Shown: positions 18,785 through 27,309 of the stretch, in pieces
Layout: every line of letters begins with the position of its first letter
How positions within the stretch are numbered: the stretch's first letter is position 1
NCBI GenBank assembly: GCA_025210525.1
Contig: JAOARP010000066.1
Location: 43,493-107,492 of the forward strand
Reading direction: 5' to 3'
Source of the DNA: Marinisporobacter sp.
GTDB lineage: Bacteria; Bacillota; Clostridia; Peptostreptococcales; Thermotaleaceae
Length of the DNA stretch: 64,000 nt
Made by a program: the position numbers and the translations under genes
Notes under the pieces: generated by a model
What the model saw: only the letters and a program-made list of their open reading frames with translations
The model's database searches: none
Told to the model about the DNA's origin: nothing

Positions 18785-18866
18785 ACTCAAGGTAGTCAAA
18801 CATTTAATTTCTCAATCATAAGTTATCCACAGATTCTAAATTCTATAATTTCTTAGCAAATAAAAA

Positions 18867-18894
18867 TATAATGAGGAAAATTTTCCTCATTATA
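18867..18894 (-). terminator. Partial terminator after the ABC binding-protein gene
   Basis: A 28-base perfect palindrome centred on GAAAATTTTC, followed on the minus strand by a T-rich stretch, 9 bases after the binding-protein stop. It probably attenuates transcription into the ATPase gene so that the binding protein is made in excess. Confidence 0.75.
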
Positions 18895-18903
18895 GAACAT
18901 TTA

Positions 18904-19977
18904 TTATTTTTTATCTTTATTCGTATCCTTTATTTCTGTATCCCATTTTTGCATCCACTCTGATTGTTTTTCTGATAGAATACTCCAATCTACATCCATC
19001 ATTTTATATTCTTTTTCCTTCATCCATTCTGGAGAATTCTTAATGCCTTCTGGATGTGTTGGCATACGATTAAATTCTGTAGCAAGCTTAGCTTGAATAT
19101 CATGTCTTCCAGCAAATTCCACAAATGCCTTTGCTGCATTTGGGTTTTTTGCACCCTTAATCATAGCAATACTATCTGTAATAATAGGTGATCCACTCTC
19201 TGCATCTACTACTACTAATGGTAAATCGTTTTTCATCTTATTATCAACAATTGCATTTAATGGTGCATAACTGATTCCTGCTTCTTTACGTCCTAATGCT
19301 TGGAATTGTAACGAACCACTTCCATAATATTTTTTTGTATTTTCATCTAATTCACTCATAAACTTCCAACCATCATCCATTTTGTCTATTTTATCATATT
19401 GATAAATAAGGCTTGAAAATGTTGCTCTAGCCGATGATGATAATGCATTTCTAAATACTAATTGATCTTTATATTCAGGCTTTGTAAGATCTGCCCAATC
19501 CTTTGGTGCATTTTCTTCACTGATTACTTCACTATTATAAAATAACATTACTGGAGTTTGAATCGTTCCAAACCAATATCCTTCTTCATCTTTAAAGGAT
19601 GGCTTTAACCCCTCTGCCCATGTAGGTATATATTTTTCAAATAAATCTTCTTTCTTTAGTTCAATAAATACAGAAGATGCTGCACCATACATAACATCTG
19701 ATTGAGGGTTTCCTTTTTCTGCACGTACTCTATCAGGTAATTCGCCTTTAAAGTTTAAAAACTCTACTTTCACACCTGTTTCTTTTTCAAATTCTGTAGC
19801 CACATATTCTAATAATTTTTCAGGGTGTGTAGAATAAACCACCACTTTTTCTTCTAATTTTACTTCTTCTTTCGTATTTTCTTCTGTTTTTACATTTTCA
19901 TCTGCTTTACTATTACCACATCCAGCTAGTGCAAAAGCTAGTAATAATGTTAGCATTATGCTGATAATTCTTTTCAA
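18904..19977 (-). CDS. ABC importer substrate-binding lipoprotein
   Basis: A 357-residue family-1 solute-binding protein. The signal peptide MKRIISIMLTLLLAFALAGC ends in the lipobox LAGC with Cys20, so it should be anchored outside the membrane. The body resembles the FutA/FbpA/PhnS class (VVVYSTHPEKLLEYVATEFE, SDVMYGAASSVF, APKDWADLTKPEYKD, and the late GAKNPNAAKAFVEF). Translation begins at TTG with GGAG upstream. It delivers the ligand to the permease encoded three genes on. Tyr residues expected for iron binding are not conclusive here; organophosphate or phosphonate ligands are possible. Confidence 0.9.
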   Translation of the reverse strand: MKRIISIMLTLLLAFALAGCGNSKADENVKTEENTKEEVKLEEKVVVYSTHPEKLLEYVATEFEKETGVKVEFLNFKGELPDRVRAEKGNPQSDVMYGAASSVFIELKKEDLFEKYIPTWAEGLKPSFKDEEGYWFGTIQTPVMLFYNSEVISEENAPKDWADLTKPEYKDQLVFRNALSSSARATFSSLIYQYDKIDKMDDGWKFMSELDENTKKYYGSGSLQFQALGRKEAGISYAPLNAIVDNKMKNDLPLVVVDAESGSPIITDSIAMIKGAKNPNAAKAFVEFAGRHDIQAKLATEFNRMPTHPEGIKNSPEWMKEKEYKMMDVDWSILSEKQSEWMQKWDTEIKDTNKDKK

Positions 19978-20298
19978 ATTCTACAACTCCTCTCTTCTCT
20001 ATACATTCCATTTGATAGTACCAAATTTTTCTATTCTTTTCAACGTATATAGAATTTTTCTATCATCATTAAGTCTATCATTATATTTTTCTATAAATTC
20101 CCTTTCATTATCTTATTTGTTATCACATTCTAATCCCTATTGATCTTTTTCTTTTACTCTTCTATTTTTAATAGGGATAATCTATTCCCTCTTAAGAAAA
20201 AATAATTTTAACATCTATTTCGTAACATAAGTCACAGCTTCCTAAAGATATTCTTGTTATACTATAATCAAAATTAATCTTTTGAGAGGAGGATTCAT
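19978..20298. other. Divergent intergenic region, binding-protein and cupin genes
   Basis: The stretch holds the upstream regions of both genes. A TATAAT -10 box lies at 20263-20268, 30 bases before the cupin start, with no clear -35. On the minus strand, a TATAAT-like box occurs in an A/T-rich stretch where ATAGAAAAAT is repeated three times, possibly a regulator site. I see no gene. Confidence 0.4.
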
Positions 20299-20640
20299 AT
20301 GAGTCAACATTTATTTAAAAATATTGATTTTTCTAAAGTTATTGAAATGGAATCTCTTGTTCAGTATCAAGAAGGAAGAGTAGTCAGTAGAACATTATCA
20401 CAAGGTAAACCTTTAAGCGTAACATTATTTGCCTTTGATGAAGGTGAAGAAATCAGTACCCATGCAGCAGGAGGAGATGCATTAGTTTATATCCTTGATG
20501 GAGAAACACAAATTACTATAGGGGATGAAACCTTCACTGTAAAAAAAGGAGAAACCATCGTAATGCCTGCTAACATCCCACATGGTTTAGTAGCTACAGA
20601 AAAATTTAAAATGCTATTAATTGTAGTATTTAGCCTATAG
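20299..20640 (+). CDS. Small cupin-domain protein
   Basis: A 113-residue single-domain cupin. The first cupin motif is degenerate: GEEISTHAAGGDALVYILDGE keeps a His and Gly/Asp positions, and the second (PANIPHGLVA) keeps the Pro and His. Metal binding is therefore plausible but with an altered ligand set. Small cupins of this kind are frequent in anaerobes; most have no known reaction. A very good GAGAGGAGG site precedes the ATG. It is divergent from the ABC operon and appears to be transcribed alone. Confidence 0.85.
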   Translation: MSQHLFKNIDFSKVIEMESLVQYQEGRVVSRTLSQGKPLSVTLFAFDEGEEISTHAAGGDALVYILDGETQITIGDETFTVKKGETIVMPANIPHGLVATEKFKMLLIVVFSL

Positions 20641-20701
20641 AGGTAACTCCGTTTTTTCTGAAAAAAATTATCAAATATGAGTTAAACCCAATAAAATCAA
20701 T

Positions 20702-20727
20702 GGCTCAGAGAGTTTTATTTCTGAGCC
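20702..20727. terminator. Hairpin between the convergent cupin and radical SAM regions
   Basis: An 8-bp stem GGCTCAGA/TCTGAGCC with a 10-base loop followed on the plus strand by TGGATTTTT; a modest terminator for the cupin gene. Confidence 0.5.
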
Positions 20728-20894
20728 TGGATTTTTAATGGTCTATGTCCATCTTCAATTTCTATTTTAGGTTTTTCAAAGATATATTTACCTAAAAAAT
20801 TAATAATATCAGTATGCGGAAAATACAGATCTTTACAAGCCTCTGATCCTCTAAGCTTCTTTCTTTCACAATATACCCTTTTCCCATAAGTTTC
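20715..20894 (-). pseudogene. Gene remnant of about 59 residues
   Basis: The minus-strand frame between a TAA (complement of 20895-20897) and the stop at 20715 has no usual start codon, yet reads like real protein: it begins ETYGKRVYCERKKLRGSEACK, continues with DLYFPHTDIINFLGKYIFEKP and ends PLKIQAQK. An adjacent frame upstream (ISILHSSKENVSRSPKK) could be its displaced N-terminal side, which would mean a frameshift. I do not recognise the family. Confidence 0.35.
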
Positions 20895-20951
20895 TTAGGA
20901 GATCTAGAAACATTCTCTTTCGATGAATGTAAAATTGAAATTCTTTGTTTT

Positions 20952-22016
20952 TTATGAAGAAATTAACCCTTCAACCCATTGTTGATTTTCATATAAAACA
21001 CACCCGCCTTGTGCCTCTTCTAGAAGATGTTTATTTTCCCTAATCGCTTTTAACAACTTAGATTGTAACGCATCTTTTAAAGATTTTTCTTTCAAATTTG
21101 AATCAGAAATAGGTGTAAAAGGACATGCTTCTATATTTCCTGTACTGCTTATATGCACAAAACCTCTAGCAGCTGCTAAACACCCCCCAAATTGCGCTTG
21201 GTCTCCAGGCAATGCAATCGCAAATATGCTATATTCTTTTTGTATATGTTTTATTTGTCCAATTAAATCTTTCTTTTGCTTTTTCGTTAAGCATAAATCC
21301 ATCTCTCCATTAGATGGTACATATTCAATCAAAAACACAATCCTACATCCTATTTTTTTCAAACCCATTAAGTATTCAGGACGCGTAATAAGATTGTAGT
21401 TTTCACGCGTCAATGTGATAGATGTTCCAAATATGATTTTATCCGTATCAAGATTTTCCATAACTCCTATCACATTTTTATATACGCCATCTCCACGTCT
21501 TTCATCTGTAGCTTTTTCATCCCCTTCTAGACTCAAAATCGGTATTAAGTTTTTAATATTTTTTATCTCATTACGCATATGATCATCTATTAATAATCCA
21601 TTTGTAAACATAACAAATAGTGTATCCTTATATTTCTTTGGAATATTTAAGATATTTTCCTTTACAAGGGGTTCACCTCCAGCGATCAACACAATACTTA
21701 CCCCTAAGTCAATCCCTTCTTTTACAATACGATCTATATCATCTATAGTCATCTCATCTTCTTTGACTCTATGCTGCGCACAAGCATAACAGCCCTTGCA
21801 AATTAAATTACAATCATTTGTAACACTAATAATCAATATAGGAGGAACGGTAATATGATCATTTTTTAATATTTCTACTCGTATTTTCTCTTGCTTTTTT
21901 AATTTTCTAGCAATCATTGCATGTGTTTTCAAATAATTGGCTCTCCCTAATAAAAATTTTGCATTTTCAATTAAATTTTTACTCATAGCACCATTAAATA
22001 CCTGCATCCCATCCAT
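20952..22016 (-). CDS. Radical SAM protein
   Basis: A 354-residue protein with the radical SAM cluster motif in TNDCNLICKGCYAC (Cys-x3-Cys-x2-Cys near residues 75-82), then the glycine-rich SAM-binding segment IAGGEPL and the strand ILSLEGDE. Near the C-terminus GGCLAAARGFVHISSTGNIEACPF resembles the start of a SPASM/twitch region with extra Cys residues, so a second cluster is possible. GGGGAG precedes the ATG. The gene is the third in a row after two EFR1 ferredoxin genes, which could supply electrons to reduce the cluster. The substrate is unknown; no peptide precursor gene is obvious nearby. Confidence 0.88.
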   Translation of the reverse strand: MDGMQVFNGAMSKNLIENAKFLLGRANYLKTHAMIARKLKKQEKIRVEILKNDHITVPPILIISVTNDCNLICKGCYACAQHRVKEDEMTIDDIDRIVKEGIDLGVSIVLIAGGEPLVKENILNIPKKYKDTLFVMFTNGLLIDDHMRNEIKNIKNLIPILSLEGDEKATDERRGDGVYKNVIGVMENLDTDKIIFGTSITLTRENYNLITRPEYLMGLKKIGCRIVFLIEYVPSNGEMDLCLTKKQKKDLIGQIKHIQKEYSIFAIALPGDQAQFGGCLAAARGFVHISSTGNIEACPFTPISDSNLKEKSLKDALQSKLLKAIRENKHLLEEAQGGCVLYENQQWVEGLISS

Positions 22017-22062
22017 TGTTGTCTCCCCTTTATTATTTATACTTATGATTTATTCTTTTATT

Positions 22063-22887
22063 CTAGATAAACACATCTGGCTCTTTTCTTTTGTCTCTGA
22101 ATTTCATTACATTTTCTACGGCTTTAATCATAGTTTTATTTGCAAGTTTTATTGCGCTTACAGGACAAACATTTGCACATCCATAACAACCAATACACTT
22201 ATCTCGATTAATCTCAATATGATCTGTTAATGTAATGGCCTCTACTGGACAATGTCTCACACATTTTCCACATTGAATACATGTGTCAGATACAAATAAT
22301 TCATTCCATGAACGTGGCACTGCTCCTCCAATTCCTGGTGCTGCTGATATAAGAGCACATTTAATCGTCGAAAATACACCTTCATTCGGCCAATCTATTT
22401 TCAATTTGGTATTAAAGGTAATATCTTTTTTCAGAAACACCTTTTTATAGACATCTTCTCCTAATTTACGTTGGATTCTTTCGTCTTTTTCATCCGGTCG
22501 TCCCTTTGCAAGTTCTTTTGAGAATGTATATTGCCCTACAAATCCTCCTCCTGCCACCATTTTAAAGCCTCTTTCTTCCATGGCTTTTTTCATAACAATA
22601 AGGGCTTTTCCATAATATCCATTTCCACAAGTAACAGCGCCAACAAATGGTGTATTATTTCCATTTAAAACACCAATAATTTCTTTTGGTAGTCCAAATA
22701 ATTTTGTCATCGTAGGCATACCAATTATAACGAGCTCATTTTTTGAAAAACTGTATTTTTTTTCTCTGTTTTCTTTTTTTAGCATATCGTGTTCTATGAT
22801 TTCAACATCCTTCATGCCTTTTGCAATATTTTGTATAGTCTTTTTTGTAGTTCCGCCTGGACTAAAATAGATTAAATGGACTTTCAT
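22063..22887 (-). CDS. EFR1-family flavodoxin-ferredoxin (first copy)
   Basis: A 274-residue electron carrier. The N-terminal 150 residues have a flavodoxin-like fold with the FMN phosphate loop FSPGGTTKKTIQNIAK, and the C-terminal part holds two [4Fe-4S] motifs, CIQCGKCVRHCP and CIGCYGCANVCP. The EFR1 name denotes this family in Clostridia. It lies downstream of a paralogue that shares about half of its residues, and upstream of a radical SAM gene. Transfer of electrons to the radical SAM enzyme is an inference from the shared operon. Confidence 0.9.
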   Translation of the reverse strand: MKVHLIYFSPGGTTKKTIQNIAKGMKDVEIIEHDMLKKENREKKYSFSKNELVIIGMPTMTKLFGLPKEIIGVLNGNNTPFVGAVTCGNGYYGKALIVMKKAMEERGFKMVAGGGFVGQYTFSKELAKGRPDEKDERIQRKLGEDVYKKVFLKKDITFNTKLKIDWPNEGVFSTIKCALISAAPGIGGAVPRSWNELFVSDTCIQCGKCVRHCPVEAITLTDHIEINRDKCIGCYGCANVCPVSAIKLANKTMIKAVENVMKFRDKRKEPDVFI

Positions 22888-22945
22888 TTTTATTCCCCTT
22901 TTCTATTAAAACTTTAGATACTATGCTTATTTTTAGATCCTTCTT

Positions 22946-23767
22946 TTAAAAAAATACTTCCGGTTCTTTTCGATCTGCGCGTGTAACCTCTAATTTCTTC
23001 ATCATGTTGATCAATGTTGGATTCGCAAGACTAATGGCACCAACAAGACAAATATTGATACAACCTGCACAGCCTATACATTTTTTACGATCAATAAATT
23101 GATTGACAATATGGATTGCACTCACAGGACAGTGCTTTTCACATTTTTTACATTGGATACACTTATCACTTATATTTAGCTCATTCATAGAATAAGGCAG
23201 TTTAAGAGAATATCCAGGTAATGCAGATATAACTGCACACTTTGCTCTCGTTACAGCATCATCTTTGGACCAATTCATTTTTAGTTTAGATTGAAAGCTA
23301 AAATCTTTATTTACAACTACTTTCTCATAGAGATTTCTTCCAAACTCTAGCTGTATTTCTTTATCCTTTGCATCAGGTCTCCCTGTTGCGATCTTAGGTG
23401 CAAAACTGCTCTGACCAATAAAAGCACCCCCTGCTACCATTTTGAAACCTCTTTTTTCAACTTCTCTTTTCATATATATAAGGCTTTTTCCATAGTAACC
23501 ATTTCCATACAGGACAACTCCAACGATGGGTGTATTGTTTCCTTGGATTGCGTTAAAAATTTCTTCTGGAAAACCAAATAGCTGTGTAGAAGTCATCATA
23601 CCAAGTATTACAAGATCGTCTTTTGAAAAAGTATATTTTCTTTCTCTCGTTTCTTTTTTTAGCATATCATATTCTATAATTTCAACATTTTTTATCCCTT
23701 TTGCTATATTTCTCACAGTTTTTTTCGTTGTTCCTCCGGGACTAAAATAGATTAAATAGACTTTCAT
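22946..23767 (-). CDS. EFR1-family flavodoxin-ferredoxin (second copy)
   Basis: A 273-residue paralogue of the neighbouring gene with the same layout: flavodoxin-like domain (FSPGGTTKKTVRNIAKG) and two four-Cys clusters, CIQCKKCEKHCP and CIGCAGCINICL. In the second cluster the usual Pro after the last Cys is replaced by Leu, which can change the redox potential. It is the first gene of the three-gene operon, behind a consensus promoter. The tandem pair looks like a local duplication in which both copies have stayed intact. Confidence 0.9.
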   Translation of the reverse strand: MKVYLIYFSPGGTTKKTVRNIAKGIKNVEIIEYDMLKKETRERKYTFSKDDLVILGMMTSTQLFGFPEEIFNAIQGNNTPIVGVVLYGNGYYGKSLIYMKREVEKRGFKMVAGGAFIGQSSFAPKIATGRPDAKDKEIQLEFGRNLYEKVVVNKDFSFQSKLKMNWSKDDAVTRAKCAVISALPGYSLKLPYSMNELNISDKCIQCKKCEKHCPVSAIHIVNQFIDRKKCIGCAGCINICLVGAISLANPTLINMMKKLEVTRADRKEPEVFF

Positions 23768-23818
23768 ACGATTCCCCTCTTTATTAAATCATGGATTTAT
23801 ATTCCTAGGAATGCATCT

Positions 23819-23847
23819 ATATTATCATACGCGGTTTTATATGTCAA
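23819..23847 (-). promoter_or_regulatory. Promoter of the EFR1/radical SAM operon
   Basis: TTGACA (complement of 23842-23847) and TAATAT (complement of 23819-23824) with 17-base spacing, about 52 bases before the first gene. Confidence 0.75.
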
Positions 23848-23882
23848 GGAATGTATTATGAAAATAAAAAATTATGGAAATT

Positions 23883-23993
23883 TCAACTTATATCAAATTC
23901 GACATAAATCGTTATATTTTCACCTACATCCATAACACTGATACCTTTTACCATAGGGGTAGCATCGTTTTTTCTGAAAAAACGGAGCTCCTC
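23883..23993 (-). pseudogene. Possible 36-residue gene remnant
   Basis: A minus-strand frame between TAG and TGA reads EELRFFRKNDATPMVKG and ends ITIYVEFDIS. It has no start codon in a good place; an internal ATG would give only 24 residues. The strand-like ending suggests the tail of a lost gene. Family not recognised. Confidence 0.25.
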
Positions 23994-24020
23994 CTATAAC
24001 CGAACATATAAATAACTACT

Positions 24021-24062
24021 AAAAAAAGCTTGCTCTTAAATTTTTAAGCACAAGCCTTTTTC
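24021..24062 (-). terminator. Terminator of the DEAD-box helicase gene
   Basis: On the minus strand AAAGGCTTGTGCTTAA pairs with TTAAGAGCAAGCTTT (one mismatch) and is followed by TTTTTT; it starts 7 bases after the helicase stop. Confidence 0.85.
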
Positions 24063-24068
24063 TTATTA

Positions 24069-25448
24069 TTAAGCTCTTTTCCCTTTAGAATATCTTTTAT
24101 TACTAGACTTTTCAAACCTTCCCTTAGCTTTTCCTTTTGCTGTACCTTGTTTTTTTGTTCCTGCAAATTTATCTTTCTCTTTTTTACCGCTCTCATTCTT
24201 CTTATTGGCTGATTGAGAATCCTTATTACTTTTATTACGTCCAAATCTTTGATTTTTCCCTTTTCCAAACTTTTTAAATTTATTTTTTCTATCTTTATCT
24301 TCTTCAATCCAATGATTACTTGATTGACTATTTTTATTAACCATCTTTCGTCTTTTTATGGTCATTTTTATTCCTTTTTCTATTTGATTCAATGTTTCGC
24401 GATCTTTTTGTGTAACAAAGGTAATGGCAACACCATCTTTCCCAGCACGTCCTGTACGTCCTATGCGGTGAATATAATTTTCTGCATCTTGAGGAATGTC
24501 AAAATTAAATACATGAGTCATCCCTTCTATATCCAACCCACGAGCTGCCACATCTGTTGCTACAAGAAATTGTATTTCTAATTTTCTAAATGATTTCATG
24601 ACCTTTTCACGTTTTGCCTGGGTTAGATCTCCATGGAGTTCATCTGAATTATATCCATTCTTTTGAAGTTCCTCATTCAATTTACTCACACGACGCTTTG
24701 TACGACAAAAAATAACTGCCATAAAGGGTTTTTCTTCATCTATTACTTTATAAAGAGCATCCCTTTTCCCTCGATCTGTAGTTTCAATAACTAATTGTGT
24801 TATTTCATCTAATGTAACATTATTACTTTTCACACTAACCTCTATAGGTTCTTTCATATATTTTACAGCCAATGTATTGATCCCTTTTGGCATAGTTGCA
24901 GAAAAACACATGGTTTGTCGCCTTTTAGGTGTCTTATTGATAATCATCTCTACTTCTTTTAAAAAACCCATATGTAGCATTTGGTCCGCTTCGTCTAATA
25001 CAAGCATAGAAAGTTTCCCAAAATCAACACTTTTTCTTCTAATATGATCGAGTAACCTTCCAGGAGTACCAATAACCATATGGATATTTCCCTTAAGTTT
25101 TCTAATTTGCTTTTCTACATCTTGTCCACCATAAGCTGCTAATATATTGATTCCCTTAGCTGAAATAAGCTTTCTAGCCTCTGCTGTAATCTGAATGGCT
25201 AATTCTCTAGTAGGTGCAATAATGAGTCCTTGTACAGCAGATTTATTCACATCTATTCTTTCCATCATAGGAAGTAAAAAGGCAAGGGTCTTTCCTGTAC
25301 CTGTTTGAGCTTTTCCGATAACATCCTTGCTAGCTATTAGTGCTGGTATAGCCTCCATCTGAATAGGCGTTGGCTCTATAATTCCATTTTCTTTTAATCT
25401 ATCGTTAAGTTCTTCTCCAATTCCAATATTTAAAAAATTACTTTTCAT
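24069..25448 (-). CDS. DEAD-box RNA helicase
   Basis: ATP-dependent RNA helicase of about 459 residues. Motifs in order: Q motif ([13 protein letters not shown]), AQTGTGKT (I), PTRELA (Ia), [21 protein letters not shown] (II, DEAD), FSATMP (III, SAT), [19 protein letters not shown], and [12 protein letters not shown] (VI). The last 100 residues are a Lys/Asn/Gly-rich basic tail for RNA binding. The start at 25448 is chosen for the AAAGGA box 7 bases upstream. It is of the CshA/DbpA kind, acting in RNA decay, ribosome assembly or cold growth; the exact role is not fixed by sequence. Confidence 0.95.
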   Translation of the reverse strand: MKSNFLNIGIGEELNDRLKENGIIEPTPIQMEAIPALIASKDVIGKAQTGTGKTLAFLLPMMERIDVNKSAVQGLIIAPTRELAIQITAEARKLISAKGINILAAYGGQDVEKQIRKLKGNIHMVIGTPGRLLDHIRRKSVDFGKLSMLVLDEADQMLHMGFLKEVEMIINKTPKRRQTMCFSATMPKGINTLAVKYMKEPIEVSVKSNNVTLDEITQLVIETTDRGKRDALYKVIDEEKPFMAVIFCRTKRRVSKLNEELQKNGYNSDELHGDLTQAKREKVMKSFRKLEIQFLVATDVAARGLDIEGMTHVFNFDIPQDAENYIHRIGRTGRAGKDGVAITFVTQKDRETLNQIEKGIKMTIKRRKMVNKNSQSSNHWIEEDKDRKNKFKKFGKGKNQRFGRNKSNKDSQSANKKNESGKKEKDKFAGTKKQGTAKGKAKGRFEKSSNKRYSKGKRA

Positions 25449-25555
25449 ATTCATTTCCTTTCCCATTTTTATTTATTATGCGCATCAATGAATCAATCCA
25501 TCCCGTCATTCTATCATAGTTTCCTTCTAAATAGCAATATATTCTCATAAACAGA

Positions 25556-25590
25556 AAACCTATAGGTTACATATAAGCAACCTATAGGCT
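25556..25590 (-). terminator. Terminator after the 76-residue gene
   Basis: An inverted repeat AACCTATAGG with its complement (10-12 bp) directly after the stop codon, followed by TTTTC on the minus strand. Confidence 0.75.
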
Positions 25591-25592
25591 TC

Positions 25593-25823
25593 TTATTTCA
25601 TCAGCATAAAACAATCTAACGCATCCTGTGCTAAAATTTCTTCATCAGAAAACAACTGTAAAAATTTTAATAATGTTTCTTTATTATAAGGAATTGCCCA
25701 AGCTTTTTTCTGATCATTCCAATAGCTTCCTTTAATAGATTTAATCCTTCTCACTCTTTCTACATCATAAGTAAAACTTATATATAGATTTTCATCCTTT
25801 TCTTTTTCAATTTGAATAGTCAT
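25593..25823 (-). CDS. Small protein resembling an integrase N-terminal domain
   Basis: A 76-residue protein. The segment DVERVRRIKSIKGSYWNDQKKAWAIPYN resembles the short domain (as in HARP or N-terminal parts of some clostridial tyrosine recombinases: G..W....K.W..P) that precedes the core-binding domain. Here it stands alone, without the catalytic domain, and ends in its own terminator. It may be a relic of an integrase or a small nucleic-acid-binding protein. It follows the chemosensory operon by 73 bases on the same strand, but there is no sign that it belongs to it. Confidence 0.65.
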   Translation of the reverse strand: MTIQIEKEKDENLYISFTYDVERVRRIKSIKGSYWNDQKKAWAIPYNKETLLKFLQLFSDEEILAQDALDCFMLMK

Positions 25824-25896
25824 TTTTATACCTCTATTTTTTTCACCATTTTTTTACCATCATTCATTACTTCTTGAAATATTCTCCTAGAAATCA

Positions 25897-27261
25897 CTAT
25901 AAAATATATTTTCTTTTTTTATGTTCATACATCAATTTATCAGCTCTCGCTATTAATTCTTCAATACTTATTGGACTTTCAGGATCAAAATATGCAGCTC
26001 CTATGCTAATAGATATATTGAAAATGTAGTTACTTTTTTCATTAAATTCTCTTTGTTGGTCTAAAAGTTTACCTATAAACTTTTCTATATCTTGTTCTTC
26101 TACTTCTATAGATAGAGCTACAAATTCATCTCCTCCAATTCTTGCAAGAACATCATTTTCACGAAAAGTATTTTTTAAAATATTTGCAACTCCAACTAAT
26201 GCACGGTCTCCTTGATTGTGAGATAAAGTATCATTGATATGCTTCATTCCATCAATATCAATAAAAAATAATGCCATTCCTTTTTTATTACGTTTTGCAA
26301 ATTGAATTTTATGTTCAACAATATTGAAAAAACCTCTCCTATTATAAAGGGACGTAAGTTCGTCTGTAAGAGATTGAATTTTCAATTTTTCACGAAGATG
26401 TACCTTTTCAGTAATATCTCTAATAGATAAAAGATATGCTTCTTTTCCTTCCCAATCTGTCTCTGAAATACACATCTCTCCAATAATTAAATTTCCATTC
26501 CTATCCCTTATTGCAATTTCTTTAACACCATTTTTAATTTCACTAAAATCTAATATGTCCAATATAAGTTGTTCATATTTTTCACCAAATAATTTTTTTG
26601 CTGCTGGATTAAGGTACAATATTTCTTCATCATGATTAATAACTACTAAAGCATCTGTATTACTTTCAAGAATGCCTCTGTAATTTTTTTCAAGTTTTCG
26701 GATGGTTTCAAATGCTTTTTTTAATTCGTTATTCGCATCTTCAAGTTCCTTACTTTTTTGTACAGCATTTTCAAAAGTCGAAAGCAAAAGATCTATAATT
26801 TGTATTCTTTCTGAATTAATAAAATGCTTTTGTCCTGCAAAAAATACTTCAATACCCATTTCACCAATTTTATTTTTTCTCAATTCTATATTAATAAGCA
26901 TATGCTGAATTCGTGAAAGAAGAAAATTTTCATTATAAGGCTTTGTTATAAAATTATCTGCCTTAACCTTTAGCCCTTTTATCACATCAGTAGGGTCCGA
27001 AAGAGCTGTCAATAATATAACTGGAATATGATTTAACGAATCGTCTTGTTTTATTTTTTCACATAACTCATATCCATCCATTTTAGGCATAAGTATATCG
27101 GTTACTACTAAATCTGGCATATATCTATGAATATACTCTAAAGCTTGTACTCCATCATTTGCAATAATTACTTTATACTTTCTTTTCTCTAAAATGAATT
27201 TAAGCTGTTGGGCTTGTGTCAAACTATCTTCAACAACTAAAATTTGTATTTCTTTATTCAT
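25897..27261 (-). CDS. REC-PAS-GGDEF response regulator diguanylate cyclase (WspR-like)
   Basis: A 454-residue protein: receiver domain 1-120 (VVEDS, acceptor Asp in VVTDILMPKMDG), a connecting helix, a PAS domain about 190-280 (GILESNTDALVVINHDEEIL), and a GGDEF domain with intact active site RIGGDEF and an inhibitory-site RxxD (REND) exactly five residues before it. It should make c-di-GMP from GTP when phosphorylated and be subject to product inhibition. It closes the cheR-cheW-mcp-cheA-cheB operon, 48 bases after cheB, the place that wspR has in Wsp systems. Confidence 0.95.
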   Translation of the reverse strand: MNKEIQILVVEDSLTQAQQLKFILEKRKYKVIIANDGVQALEYIHRYMPDLVVTDILMPKMDGYELCEKIKQDDSLNHIPVILLTALSDPTDVIKGLKVKADNFITKPYNENFLLSRIQHMLINIELRKNKIGEMGIEVFFAGQKHFINSERIQIIDLLLSTFENAVQKSKELEDANNELKKAFETIRKLEKNYRGILESNTDALVVINHDEEILYLNPAAKKLFGEKYEQLILDILDFSEIKNGVKEIAIRDRNGNLIIGEMCISETDWEGKEAYLLSIRDITEKVHLREKLKIQSLTDELTSLYNRRGFFNIVEHKIQFAKRNKKGMALFFIDIDGMKHINDTLSHNQGDRALVGVANILKNTFRENDVLARIGGDEFVALSIEVEEQDIEKFIGKLLDQQREFNEKSNYIFNISISIGAAYFDPESPISIEELIARADKLMYEHKKRKYIL

Positions 27262-27309
27262 TTTTTATGTTTCTCCTCCTCACATATAAAAAACCACCAA
27301 GATAATTTG

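Noticed and set aside
20702..20727. Attachment site or IS inverted repeat
   Set aside because: A single short hairpin without a partner copy or target duplication.
24044..24307. 87-residue Lys-rich minus-strand frame
   Set aside because: It is an alternative frame of the basic tail of the DEAD-box helicase gene.
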